From Archivesica marissinica (taxonomy: Eukaryota > Mollusca > Bivalvia > Venerida > Vesicomyidae), in NCBI GenBank assembly GCA_014843695.1, contig CM026398.1:50755459-50819458 (forward strand): DNA of 64,000 bases, given 5' to 3'. Below are positions 31,535-44,100 of the stretch, one piece after another (positions within the stretch are counted from its first letter, which is position 1; the number at the start of each line of letters is the position of its first letter). The notes beneath the pieces were generated by a model, which saw only the letters and a program-made list of their open reading frames with translations, was not told where the DNA came from and did not search any database. Position numbers and translations under genes: made by a program.

Positions 31535-34500
31535 CTCCTCATTCTTCACAGGCTGTTTGCTTTATTTCAGTTATTTGATTTAAACATTTTTGAAAACTCT
31601 CAGAATATTCTGTAAAGAGTGCACAATATCAACTGCCTGGGCGAGGTCCAAGTACATGTATCTGGTTGTGTTAAACAGTGTTATTGTTGTGGCAAATTTT
31701 CTTTGAATTTTTCAGCTTTCATTACATTGTTGAGAAGTTTTGAGGTACTATGCCTGGTGCATAAATTATTATGAAGTTATCATGTACGTGTATTTGTAAA
31801 TCAGCCGTAAAGCCGCTTTGTCATTTACAGCAATGATCCCGTGGGCGACAAAGTACCGAAACAGTTATAATCTGCATGCGATCGTATACCAAAATTCTAA
31901 AATTAGAGTGGATCCTTGTAGAAATCTTGTTGCCTTGGTAACTAGATAAAAGCTTTAAAAATATCCGAATTGAATAGTTACAATTCGGGAATAATTTCCC
32001 AAATCACAGACCTAGTAGACTGAAGTGAGCATTGGCATTGCTATTTACACTGCAAGCATGTTTATATTTAGGAATTGATATAGCAGCGGTGTGAAGAGCT
32101 AACCGTTCAGGGACCAGATTGAACAAAATATCGTCATTGTTATTTTGTTTTACTTGGCACCAAATATGAATACCTTCATTGGGTAGAATGCATGTATTGA
32201 GATGACCAATCGAGAAGCTATTATTTGACTTACTTCTAATCTGAAATATATAGCTTTAAGCCCGTCCCAGATCTTAAAGGGGCGTCATTCTGTTGAAGTT
32301 CTTGTAGTCGCGGCATACAAGTTTACGTAAATGTAATAGGAGACAACTCTAATGTTTTACCTCCCTTGGCAGGTAAAGTCTGATTTATCCCAAAATCTAA
32401 ATATATCATTTTAGTTGGAATCCTTTGTTTTTACTGTTGTTCCCTGTTGCGGTACGATAAATGTGATTGTTATCAAAATTGTGTTAATTAACTGATAACA
32501 TTGTTTTACAAACAAGTACCCATAGTATTAGGCAGAAATATCCAAATGGGAGTCTAAAAAAATAAGTCCAGCCCCAGAGCGGGACCCGAATGATGACGGA
32601 AATTGTCGCACGGACTCGATGTGAGAACGGCGAACTGACGTGATCGAAATGCGGAAGAAACTGGGAAAGCCCGGGTGGGAAAGCCTCTCCAAAAAGGAAT
32701 TGCGAACAATATTAGCCTATTATAGGGTCCAGTTCTTGTCATTGTTTTACAGCTGCATATATATGTTAACAAACCTAGTGAGGTCTCGGAGAAAAAACAA
32801 AACAAACAAACTTATCAGCCATTTTTTTAACTGGCCGTCGGTAACCGTCGCCAATATAATTGACCGTCTTATTAGGTGATAGGCCGTCGAAAAGACGGCC
32901 CGACGGCTCTCTGCCTAATACTGTGCCCGTACCTAGATCTAGTAGTTTAATAACTGTAAGAAGCGAATAACATTTCTAGCATGTTGTGCAAAGGAAACAA
33001 CGATAAAATACAGAGGGAAACACTTAATAGGACCTATCTACTTTTAGAGAGTATTCAGGGGCAGTAACTGACCAATGTCACTCAATGCAAAGCAGAGGTT
33101 TAAATTCTTGTGAAGCACATTGGTTACTTAGGTGACCACTATTGTTTGTCATAATTTTTGTTTTAAAAAATTGTGAAATCAAAATTCATTGTTTTGGTTG
33201 TTTAGTTTTGTTTGTGCTCTATTAACTCTGCATGCTAGCGACAGATAAAATCACCTTTGCAAACAGCATAGAGCCAGATCAGGCTCTATGCTGTTTGCTA
33301 TTCGGATAGTGGAGCTAAAACACGCTAGCGCCGCGGCTGATCTGGATCTATGTTGTTTGCAAATGTGATTTTATTTACTCAGCAGACAAAGGGTTAAATA
33401 AACATAATTGTATACCAAAATACTATATACATTACACGTCACTGCCAGACAGAACCGGCAACCCTGTAGTGACATCATTTTGCAACAAATTAATATTACA
33501 TAGATCTTGTATTTAAAACGATCTAAAATTATAATAATTTTTGCGTGTAGTTAAAAAAAAAAAAAGTAATCGATTGAATTAATAAATTTAAATAAATAAT
33601 TTACAATAATTGCTGAATAAATTAATTATATGGCGATTTACATTTAAAACTAAGCTCCACATTAGGGGGCCATGGCAAGTAGGTGATATGATTGAGCTTA
33701 TTTACCCTCGCCTCCGGCGAACCATGTGGGCAACCCAAACCACAAAGGTGATATGATTGAGCTTATTTACCCTCGCCTCCGGCGAACCATGTGGGCAGCG
33801 CCATGGCAAGTAGGAAAGCTACTTACATTTAATATTTTCAAAATGCCCAAAAACTTGACACCTCACTATATAACCTGGGCTCACTATATAGCCTGGGTTC
33901 CAGTCTCGATTTTTCACTAATTTTCTTCTGGCAAGATACCAGAAACTCGATACGACACAATTAATGGTCTCAGTGTTAAAATATATTTGGTTTAAACATA
34001 TTTATTCATTCATAATGTACAGTACATATCTATTGTATACAGAATGAAAGTGGATTTAATCGAACTGACGGACCAAAATATATCGACGCCTGTTCCCAGG
34101 CTAGGTACCTCAGTACAGTATCAGTATGTTGTCCCAGATATGCCGGGAAATGCTCCATCCTTGCCAGTAAAATTTGCTGTGAGCATGAACCCGGGTCTCC
34201 TAGCTGGGCATGCATATTAATTTGGGTTGAACTACGACCCCGACTTGTATATTTATATTTAATATATGTTATACAATATTTTGGTTTCTACTGATAAAAA
34301 GTGCTATTTAAACCGAATCCTGAACACCCGAGAAACTATTTAAGCATGATTTATGTATAAGTAAGAAAGGGTCGCTTGGCAACACGTTTTGTCAAGGTTA
34401 CTTGACTTAACAAATGCACGATAAACAAATTTTAATTTATATAATGCTCATAGGCTAAATCTGATTTGTCTGAGTCAGTTATACTTTATATACATCTCTA

Positions 34501-35741
34501 TTGCATTTCCTTCGATGAACGCATGTGCCCTGATTGTATACAATTTCGTATGAGGGTTTCCAACTAATGATATGCAGCTGGCAGCATGCGCACTCGATTT
34601 TACGGGCATCGCATTCGCTGTGTTAGACAACGTTCGTCGCGTGAAAAGGCGTGTCTTACAGTTTACGCTGTTCCAAGGATGGTCTAGTTATCAGGTCCCC
34701 GCCACACGGCAAGGCGCAAATTGGACTAAATATCTTATCATTGGAAAGTGTGATGATTTTGTTCTTTGTCACATTGAAAATACATGTAATAATTAATGTA
34801 AATATAAGTAATGAATCGCAGGTTAATAGTTTCCATCGGGGTATGAATTACATTGGCCGTGTGCTTAGCGATAGCGTGGATGCATTCTGCCCACGCCCAA
34901 TGTAGTTCATACCCTGATGGAAACTATTAACCCACAATTCATTCCTTAAATAGATAAACAATGTTATCATTGTATTGTAAGTGAATTGATTCTTGAATAT
35001 GAATGGCTAAATGCATTCTATTCTTGTCTACACTCCACAAAATGACAGTTGCCATGCTTGGAGGTTATAAAACTGTTCTCCAATATCAAACTCATGTCTC
35101 AAGCTTTCTGATTGGTTGAGCCAAGAGCAAATCTCAGACTCAACCAATCGTATAAACTTAAGATAGGTTTTATAACCTCGGACACATGTGAGTGATTGGG
35201 AAATGTTTTGAGTGTCTTTGGTGATAGAAAATGTTTCCTTCATTTATCTCGAGTACAAAGTTTATATTATTAAAATGATGATAAAGTTTATAAAAATGGT
35301 TTTGTTCTGACATTATTTATGGCGCATCCCCATCAGCTACACCCCACCATGTCGAAGAGTCTGGTGATATTTAGTGTTCAACCATCTGTCAGACTTGTAG
35401 ACTATGCAACAACTTCAGAACCAATAGATTGTGTTGAAGCAAAACAACACAGTTGATCACTTTAACTTCCAGGTCAAAATCATAATTGAGGTTAACGGTC
35501 AAATTGTCATGTTGTGGTCAGATTGCATCATGTTGTATCCGGTCAAATTGTCATGTTGTGGTCAGATTGCATCATGTTGTATCCGGTCAAATTGTCATGT
35601 TGTGGTCAGATTGCATCATGTTGTATCCGGTCAAATTGTCATGTTGTGGTCAGATTGCATCATGTTGTATCCGGTCAAATTGTCATGTTGTGGTCAGATT
35701 GCATCATGTTGTATCCGGTCAAATTGTCATGTTGTGTCCAT

Positions 35742-37341
35742 TCGATCAAATTGTCTTGTGTTGTGTCCTCCCAGTCAAATTTCTTATCTTGAGTCCTGGT
35801 GGTCAAATTGTCTTGTGTTGTGTCCTCCCAGTCAAATTTCTTATCTTGAGTCCTGGTGGTCAAATTGTCTTGTGTTGTGTCCTCCCAGTCAAATTTCTTA
35901 TCTTGAGTCCTGGTGGTCAAATTGTCTTGTGTTGTGTCCTCCCAGTCAAATTTCTTATCTTGAGTCCTGGTGGTCAAATTGTCTTGTGTTGTGTCCTCCC
36001 AGTCAAATTTCTTATCTGAGTCCTGTGGTCAAATTGTCTTGTGTTGTGTCCTCCCAGTCAAATTTCTTATCTTGAGTCCTGGTGGTCAAATTGTCTTGTG
36101 TTGTGTCCTCCCAGTCAAATTTCTTATCTTGAGTCCTGGTGGTCAAATTGTCTTGTGTTGTGTCCTCCCAGTCAAATTTCTTATCTTGAGTCCTGGTGGT
36201 CAAATTGTCTTGTGTTGTGTCCTCCCAGTCAAATTTCTTATCTTGAGTCCTGGTGGTCAAATTGTCTTGTGTTGTGTCCTCCCAGTCAAATTTCTTATCT
36301 TGAGTCCTGGTGGTCAAATTGCCTTGTGTTGTGTCCTCCCAGTCAAATTTCTTATCTTGAGTCCTGGTGGTCAAATTGTCTTGTGTTGTGTCCTCCCAGT
36401 CAAATTTCTTATCTTGAGTCCTGGTGGTCAAATTGTCTTGTGTTGTGTCCTCCCAGTCAAATTTCTTATCTTGAGTCCTGGTGGTCAAATTGTATTGTGT
36501 TGTGTCCTCCCAGTCAAATTTCTTATCTTGAGTCCTGGTGGTCAAATTGTCTTGTGTTGTGTCCTCCCAGTCAAATTTCTTATCTTGAGTCCTGGTGGTC
36601 AAATTGTCTTGTGTTGTGTCCTCCCAGTCAAATTTCTTATCTTGAGTCCTGGTGGTCAAATTGTCTTGTGTTGTGTCCTCCCAGTCAAATTTCTTATCTT
36701 GAGTCCTGGTGGTCAAATTGTCTTGTGTTGTGTCCTCCCAGTCAAATTTCTTATCTTGAGTCCTGGTGGTCAAATTGTCTTGTGTTGTGTCCTCCCAGTC
36801 AAATTTCTTATCTTGAGTCCTGGTGGTCAAATTGTCTTGTGTTGTGTCCTCCCAGTCAAATTTCTTATCTTGAGTCCTGGTGGTCAAATTGTCTTGTGTT
36901 GTGTCCTCCCAGTCAAATTTCTTATCTTGAGTCCTGGTGGTCAAATTGTCTTGTGTTGTGTCCTCCCAGTCAAATTTCTTATCTTGAGTCCTGGTGGTCA
37001 AATTGTCTTGTGTTGTGTCCTCCCAGTCAAATTTCTTATCTTGAGTCCTGGTGGTCAAATTGTCTTGTGTTGTGTCCTCCCAGTCAAATTTCTTATCTTG
37101 AGTCCTGGTGGTCAAATTGTCTTGTGTTGTGTCCTCCCAGTCAAATTTCTTATCTTGAGTCCTGGTGGTCAAATTGTCTTGTGTTGTGTCCTCCCAGTCA
37201 AATTTCTTATCTTGAGTCCTGGTGGTCAAATTGTCTTGTGTTGTGTCCTCCCAGTCAAATTTCTTATCTTGAGTCCTGGTGGTCAAATTGTCTTGTGTTG
37301 TGTCCTCCCAGTCAAATTTCTTATCTTGAGTCCTGGTGGTC
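35742..37341. repeat. 57-bp minisatellite, about 28 copies (second copy)
   Basis: Same array as 4671-6270, including the unit with a two-base loss (near 36014) and the single-base variants GCCTTGTG and GTATTGTG, which shows that the duplicate copies whole blocks and did not re-expand. Confidence 0.92.
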
Positions 37342-37855
37342 AAATTGTGTTGTGTCCTCACTGTCAAATTGTCTGTCCAATTAGTGGTCACCAATGCAAC
37401 CCAGGTTCGATCCTCAGATCGGGAAGTATGTGAGGTGGTCACCAGATCGGACAGGTGGTTTTCTCCGGGTACTCCGGTTTCCTCCCACACAAATGACCAC
37501 ATTTATGCTTTCGTCCGCGCCAACGAGAGTGATTAATATAAGTTGTTAAAAACTTGCTTCCAATCGTTGTAAAATAAATAACGGTTTGGTTTTTTTGCGA
37601 AAGAAATTGTCGTATAAATGTTGTATCCTTGCTGTCAAATTGTCCTATGTTCTATCCTCACTGTCAAATTGTCCTATGTTCTATCCTCACTGTCAAATTG
37701 TCCTATGTTGTATCCTTGCTGTCAAATTGTCCTATGTTGTATCCTTGCTGTCAAATTGTCCTATGTTGTATCCTTGCTGTCAAATTGTCCTATGTTCTAT
37801 CCTTGCTGTCAAATTGTCTTGCGTTGTGTATGTGTGAACAAATTGTCCTAGTGTC

Positions 37856-39121
37856 TTGTGTTGTGTCCTGCCGGTCATGTCTTATGTTGTGCCCTGCCGG
37901 GCATGTCTTATGTTGTGTCCTGCCTGTCATGTCTTATGTTGTGTCCTGTCGGTCATGTCTTATGTTGTGTCCTGTCGGTCATGTCTTACCTGCTGGTCAT
38001 GTCTTATGTTGTGTCCTGTTGGTCATGTCTTATGTTGTGTCCTGTCGGTCATGTCTTATGTTGTGTCCTGTCGGTCATGTCTTATGTTGTGTCATGTCTT
38101 ATGTTGTGTCCTGCCGGGCATGTCTTATGTTGTGTCCTGCCTGTCATGTCTTATGTTGTGTCCTGTCGGTCATGTCTTATGTTGTGTCCTGTCGGTCATG
38201 TCTTACCTGCTGGTCATGTCTTATGTTGTGTCCTGTCGGTCATGTCTTATGTTGTGTCCTGCCGGTCATGTCTTATGTTGTGTCATGTCTTATGTTGTGT
38301 CCTGCTGGTCATGTCTTATGTTGTGTCCTGTCGGTCATGTCTTATGTTGTGTCCTGTCGGTCATGTCTTATGTTGTGTCCTGTCGGTCATGTCTTATGTT
38401 GTGTCCTGCCGGTCATGTCTTATGTTGTGTCCTACCGGTCATGTCTTATGTTGTGTCCTGCCGGTCATGTCTTACCTGCTGGTCATGTCTTATGTTGTGT
38501 CCTGTCGGTCATGTCTTATGTTGTGTCCTGTCGGTCATGTCTTATGTTGTGTCCTGCCGGTCATGTCTTATGTTGTGTCATGTCTTATGTTGTGTCCTGC
38601 CGGTCATGTCTTACCTGCCGGTCATGTCTTATGTTGTGTCCTGTCGGTCATGTCTTACCTGCCGGTCATGTCTTATGTTGTGTCCTGTCGGTCATGTCTT
38701 ATGTTGTGTCATGTCTTATGTTGTGTCCTGCCGGTCATATCTTATGTTGTGTCCTGTCGGTCATGTCTTACCTGCTGGTCATGTCTTATGTTGTGTCCTG
38801 CTGGTCATGTCTTATGTTGTGTCCTGCCTGTCATGTCTTATGTTGTGTCCTGTCGGTCATGTCGTATGTTGTGTCCTGCCGGTCATGTCTTATGTTGTGT
38901 CCTGTCGGTCATGTCTTATGTTGTGTCCTGCCTGTCATGTCTTATGTTGTGTCCTGCCTGTCATGTCTTATGTTGTGTCCTGCCGGTCATGTCTTATGTT
39001 CTGTCATGTCTTACCTGCCGGTCATATCTTATGTTGTGTCCTGCTGGTCATGTCTTATGTTGTGTCCTGCCGGTCAAAGTGTCTTATGTTGTGTCTTCAT
39101 GGTCAAATTGTCTTACGTTGT
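37856..39121. repeat. 26-bp minisatellite (second copy)
   Basis: Same as 6785-8050, with the same order of irregular short units. Confidence 0.9.
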
Positions 39122-39475
39122 CCAATTGTGGTGGGAGGATCAATTGTGGCGGGAAGACCAACTGTGACGGGAGGACTAATTGTGGCGGGAAGACCAACGA
39201 TGACGGGAGGACCAATTATGGCGGGAAGACCAATTGTGGCGGGAGGACTAATTGTGGCGGGAGGACCAATTGTGACAGGACTGCATGATTTTATTTGGGG
39301 TAAATTTTTATATTTAAGTAAACTATCTAACTGGCTTATGGAAGGTCAGTAGCAATATATATGTCAGTTCCAGAAACAATGCTATAGCAGCATCTGTACG
39401 TATAGTTCTAAGCAGCCAGTCAAGCGAATCACAGAAAGTGGCTGTAAAAGACGACTGGGGTATTTCGTTCACATC

Positions 39476-40114
39476 TTTTAGTCAAGTCAAGTCAAAATCC
39501 TTTATTTCTCTCAATTCATGTTAGCATGAACACATGAGGTTATACATGTAAATATGTTACAAGAGGCTCTTTGAACGACATTACAAACAATATATAAAAC
39601 ACACTGATTTACAGTAGCATATTACATGTAATGCAAATATAAGTACAAAGGAATTATCCCAATATCATATCCCAAGCAAAATTGTTTTCATGAATTTGCA
39701 CAGTTTCAGAAATTATGATCTGTTCATAGTATTTATGAGCTGTTCCATCTTAAATGTGTTTGGACGACGGTAATAATATGGCTTTATATACTTTTTCCTG
39801 TTATCAATTAAATTCGGACATTCTAATAAATAATGTAATTCGTCTCCAATCTTGTCATTACAAAAATTGCAAGTTCTAAGGTTAATAGGGATTCTGGCCC
39901 AATTTCCTGTTTCAATTGGAAGACGGTGATTTCTAGTCCTAAATCTAATTATATACGGTAGAACTGCCTTAGGAGTAGATGACAAATAACTTTCAAATTT
40001 CAACTCCTTTTTGAAAATCCTATAGAAGGTACTATTGCTTGAGTTGTCAACTTGTGAGTACCACTCATTTATGAACAGGTCCTGCAGTTTTTGCTTAACT
40101 GTCAATCTAAGCCA
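39476..40114 (-). mobile_element. LINE 3' fragment (second copy, minus strand)
   Basis: Same as 8405-9043. The open frame again runs off into a gap at the same base. Confidence 0.8.
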
Positions 40115-41114
40115 NNNNNNNNNNNNNNNNNNNNNNNNNNNNNNNNNNNNNNNNNNNNNNNNNNNNNNNNNNNNNNNNNNNNNNNNNNNNNNNNNNNNNN
40201 NNNNNNNNNNNNNNNNNNNNNNNNNNNNNNNNNNNNNNNNNNNNNNNNNNNNNNNNNNNNNNNNNNNNNNNNNNNNNNNNNNNNNNNNNNNNNNNNNNNN
40301 NNNNNNNNNNNNNNNNNNNNNNNNNNNNNNNNNNNNNNNNNNNNNNNNNNNNNNNNNNNNNNNNNNNNNNNNNNNNNNNNNNNNNNNNNNNNNNNNNNNN
40401 NNNNNNNNNNNNNNNNNNNNNNNNNNNNNNNNNNNNNNNNNNNNNNNNNNNNNNNNNNNNNNNNNNNNNNNNNNNNNNNNNNNNNNNNNNNNNNNNNNNN
40501 NNNNNNNNNNNNNNNNNNNNNNNNNNNNNNNNNNNNNNNNNNNNNNNNNNNNNNNNNNNNNNNNNNNNNNNNNNNNNNNNNNNNNNNNNNNNNNNNNNNN
40601 NNNNNNNNNNNNNNNNNNNNNNNNNNNNNNNNNNNNNNNNNNNNNNNNNNNNNNNNNNNNNNNNNNNNNNNNNNNNNNNNNNNNNNNNNNNNNNNNNNNN
40701 NNNNNNNNNNNNNNNNNNNNNNNNNNNNNNNNNNNNNNNNNNNNNNNNNNNNNNNNNNNNNNNNNNNNNNNNNNNNNNNNNNNNNNNNNNNNNNNNNNNN
40801 NNNNNNNNNNNNNNNNNNNNNNNNNNNNNNNNNNNNNNNNNNNNNNNNNNNNNNNNNNNNNNNNNNNNNNNNNNNNNNNNNNNNNNNNNNNNNNNNNNNN
40901 NNNNNNNNNNNNNNNNNNNNNNNNNNNNNNNNNNNNNNNNNNNNNNNNNNNNNNNNNNNNNNNNNNNNNNNNNNNNNNNNNNNNNNNNNNNNNNNNNNNN
41001 NNNNNNNNNNNNNNNNNNNNNNNNNNNNNNNNNNNNNNNNNNNNNNNNNNNNNNNNNNNNNNNNNNNNNNNNNNNNNNNNNNNNNNNNNNNNNNNNNNNN
41101 NNNNNNNNNNNNNN
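40115..41114. other. Assembly gap, exactly 1000 N
   Basis: A placeholder run of 1000 N. Its right edge is inside the 69-bp satellite array, so the missing piece probably includes more satellite. Confidence 0.99.
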
Positions 41115-44100
41115 CAACATACCCGTCCATTGCGACACCATCCAATGGGATGCATGCAGTACACACCAGGGCATTACGATTCATGCCACATACCCGGCCA
41201 TTGCGACATCATCCAATGGGATGCATGCAGTACACAAGGGCATTACGATTCATGCAACATACCCGTCCATTGCGACACCATCCAATGGGATGTATGCAGT
41301 ACACACCAGGGCATTACGATTCGTGCAACATACCCGTCCATTGCGACACAATCCAATGGGATGCATGCAGTACACCAGGGCATTACGATTCATGCAACAT
41401 ACCCGTCCATTGCGACACCATCCAATAGTGCACATGCAGTGCACCAGGGCATTACTATTCATGCAACATACCCGTCCATTGCGACACCATCCAATAGTGC
41501 ACATGCAGTACACCAGGGCATTACGATTCATGCAACATACCCATCCATTGCGACCCCATCCAATAGTGCACATGCAGTACACCAGGGGATTACGATTCAT
41601 GCAAAATACCCGTCCATTGCGACCCCATCCAATGGGATGCATGCAGTATACCAGGGCATTGCGATTCATGCAACATACCCGTCCATTGCGACACCATCCA
41701 ATAGGGCACATGCAGTACACCAGGGCATTACTATTCATGCAACATACCCGTCCATTGCGACACCATCCAATAGGGCACATGCAGTACACCAGGGCATTAC
41801 GATTCATGCAACATACCCGTCCACTGCGACCCCATCCAATAGTGCACATGCAGTACACCAGGGCATTATGATTCATGCAACATACCCGTCCATTGCGTCC
41901 CCATCCAATAGTGCACATGCAGTACACCAGGGCATTACGATTCATGCAACATACCCGTCCATTGCGACACCATCCAATAGTGCACATGCAGTACACCAGG
42001 GCATTACGATTCATGCAACATACCCGTCCATTGCGACACCATCCAATAGTGCACATGCAGTACACCAGCGCATTACGATTCATGTAATATACCCGTCCAT
42101 TGCGACACCATCCAATGGGATGCATGATGTACACCCATGCATTACTATTCATGCAACATACCAGTCCATTGCGACACCATCCAATGGGGTACATGCAGTA
42201 CACCAGGGCATTACGATTCATGCAACATACCGGTCCATTGTGACCCCATCCAATAGTGCACATGCAGTACACCAGCTCATTACGATTCATGCAACATACC
42301 CGTCCATTGCGACAACATCCAATAGGATGCATGATGTACACCAGGGCATTACGATTCATGCAACATACCCGTCCATTGCGACACCATCCAATGGGGTACA
42401 TGAAGTACATGCCAGGGCATTGCGAATCATGCAACATACACTTCCATTGCGATACCATCCAATGGGATGCATGCAGTACATGCCAGGGCATTGCGATTCA
42501 TCCAACATACCCGTCCATTGCGATACCAAACAATGGGATGCATGCAGTACACCAGGGCATTACGATTCATGCAACATACCCGTCCACTGCGACCCCATCC
42601 AATAGTGCACATGCAGTACACCAAGGCATTACGATTCATGCACCATAACCGTCCATTGCGACACCATCCAATGGGATGCATGCAGTGCACACCAGGGCAT
42701 TACGATACATGCAACATACCCGTCCATTGCGATACTATCCAATGGGATGCATGCAGTACACCAGGGCATTGCGATTCATGCAACATACCCTTCCATTGCG
42801 ACACCATCCAATAGGGAACATGCAGTACACCAGGGCATTACGATTCATGCAACATACCCGTCCACTGCGACCCCATCCAATAATGCACATGCAGTACACC
42901 AGGGCATTACGATTCATGCAACATACCCGTCCACTGCGACCCCATCCAATAGTGCACATGCAGTACACCCATGCATAACTATTCATGCAACATACCAGTC
43001 CAGTACGACACCATCCAATGGGGTACATGCAGTACACCAGGGCATTACTATTCATGCAACATACTCGTCCATAGTGACACCATCCAATAGATAGAGCACA
43101 TGCAGTACACCAGGGCATTACGATTCATGCAACATACCCGTCCATTGCGACACCATCCAATACTGCACATGCAGTACACCAGGGCATTACGAGTCATGCA
43201 CAATACCCGTCCATTACGACCCATCCAATGGGACACGTGCAATACACACTAGGGTATTACGATTTATGCAACATACCCTTCCATTGCGACACCATCCAAT
43301 AGTGCACATGCAGTACACCATGGTATTACGATTCATGCAACATACCCGTCCATTGCGACACCATCCAATGGGGTACATGCAGTATACCAGGGCATTACTA
43401 TTCATGCAACATACTCGTCCATTGCGACACCATCCAATAGGGCACATGCAGTACACCCAGGCGTTACTATTCATGCAACATACTCGTCCATTGCGACACC
43501 ATCCAATAGGGCACATGCAGTACACCAGGGCATTACGAGTCATGCACCATACCCGTCCATTACGACCCATCCAATGGGACACGTGCAATACACACCAGGG
43601 TATTACGATTTATGCAACATACCCGTCCATTGCGACACCATCCAATAGGGCACATGCAGTACACCAGGGCAATATGAGTCATGCACCATACCCGTCCATT
43701 ACGACCCATCCAATGGGACACGTGCAATACACACCAGGGTATTACGATTTATGCAACATACCCGTCCATTGCGACACCATCCAATAGTGCACATGCAGTA
43801 CACCAGCGCATTACGATTCATGCAACATACCCGTCCATTGCGACACCATCTAATGGGATGCATGATGTACATCCATGCATTACTATTCATGCAACATACC
43901 AGTCCATTGCGACACCATCCAATGGGGTACATGCAGTTCACCAGCGCATTACGATTCATGCAACATACCCGTCCATTGCGACACCATCCAATGGGATGCA
44001 TGATGTACACCAGAGCATTACTATTCATGCAACATACCCGTCCATTGCGACACCATCCAATGGGGTACATGAAGTTCATACCAGGGCATTGCGATTCATG

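Larger units (their letters stand above)
31072..40114. repeat. 9043-bp second copy of window bases 1-9043
   Basis: Every feature of 1-9043 recurs at +31071 in the same order, with the same open frames and unit counts, and both copies end at the same base (..TCTAAGCCA) before a 1000-N gap. The similarity also reaches the very start of the window, so the first copy probably continues to the left. Sub-features: 3' UTR copies 31201-31534; MITE 32524-32922; fold-backs 33245-33374 and 34812-34941; arrays 35497-35741, 35742-37341, 37628-37846, 37856-39121 and 39123-39279; SINE fragment 37387-37579; LINE fragment 39476-40114. Confidence 0.93.

Noticed and set aside
40035..42605. 856-residue frame across the second gap into the 69-bp array
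   Set aside because: It crosses 1000 unknown bases and then only reads satellite.
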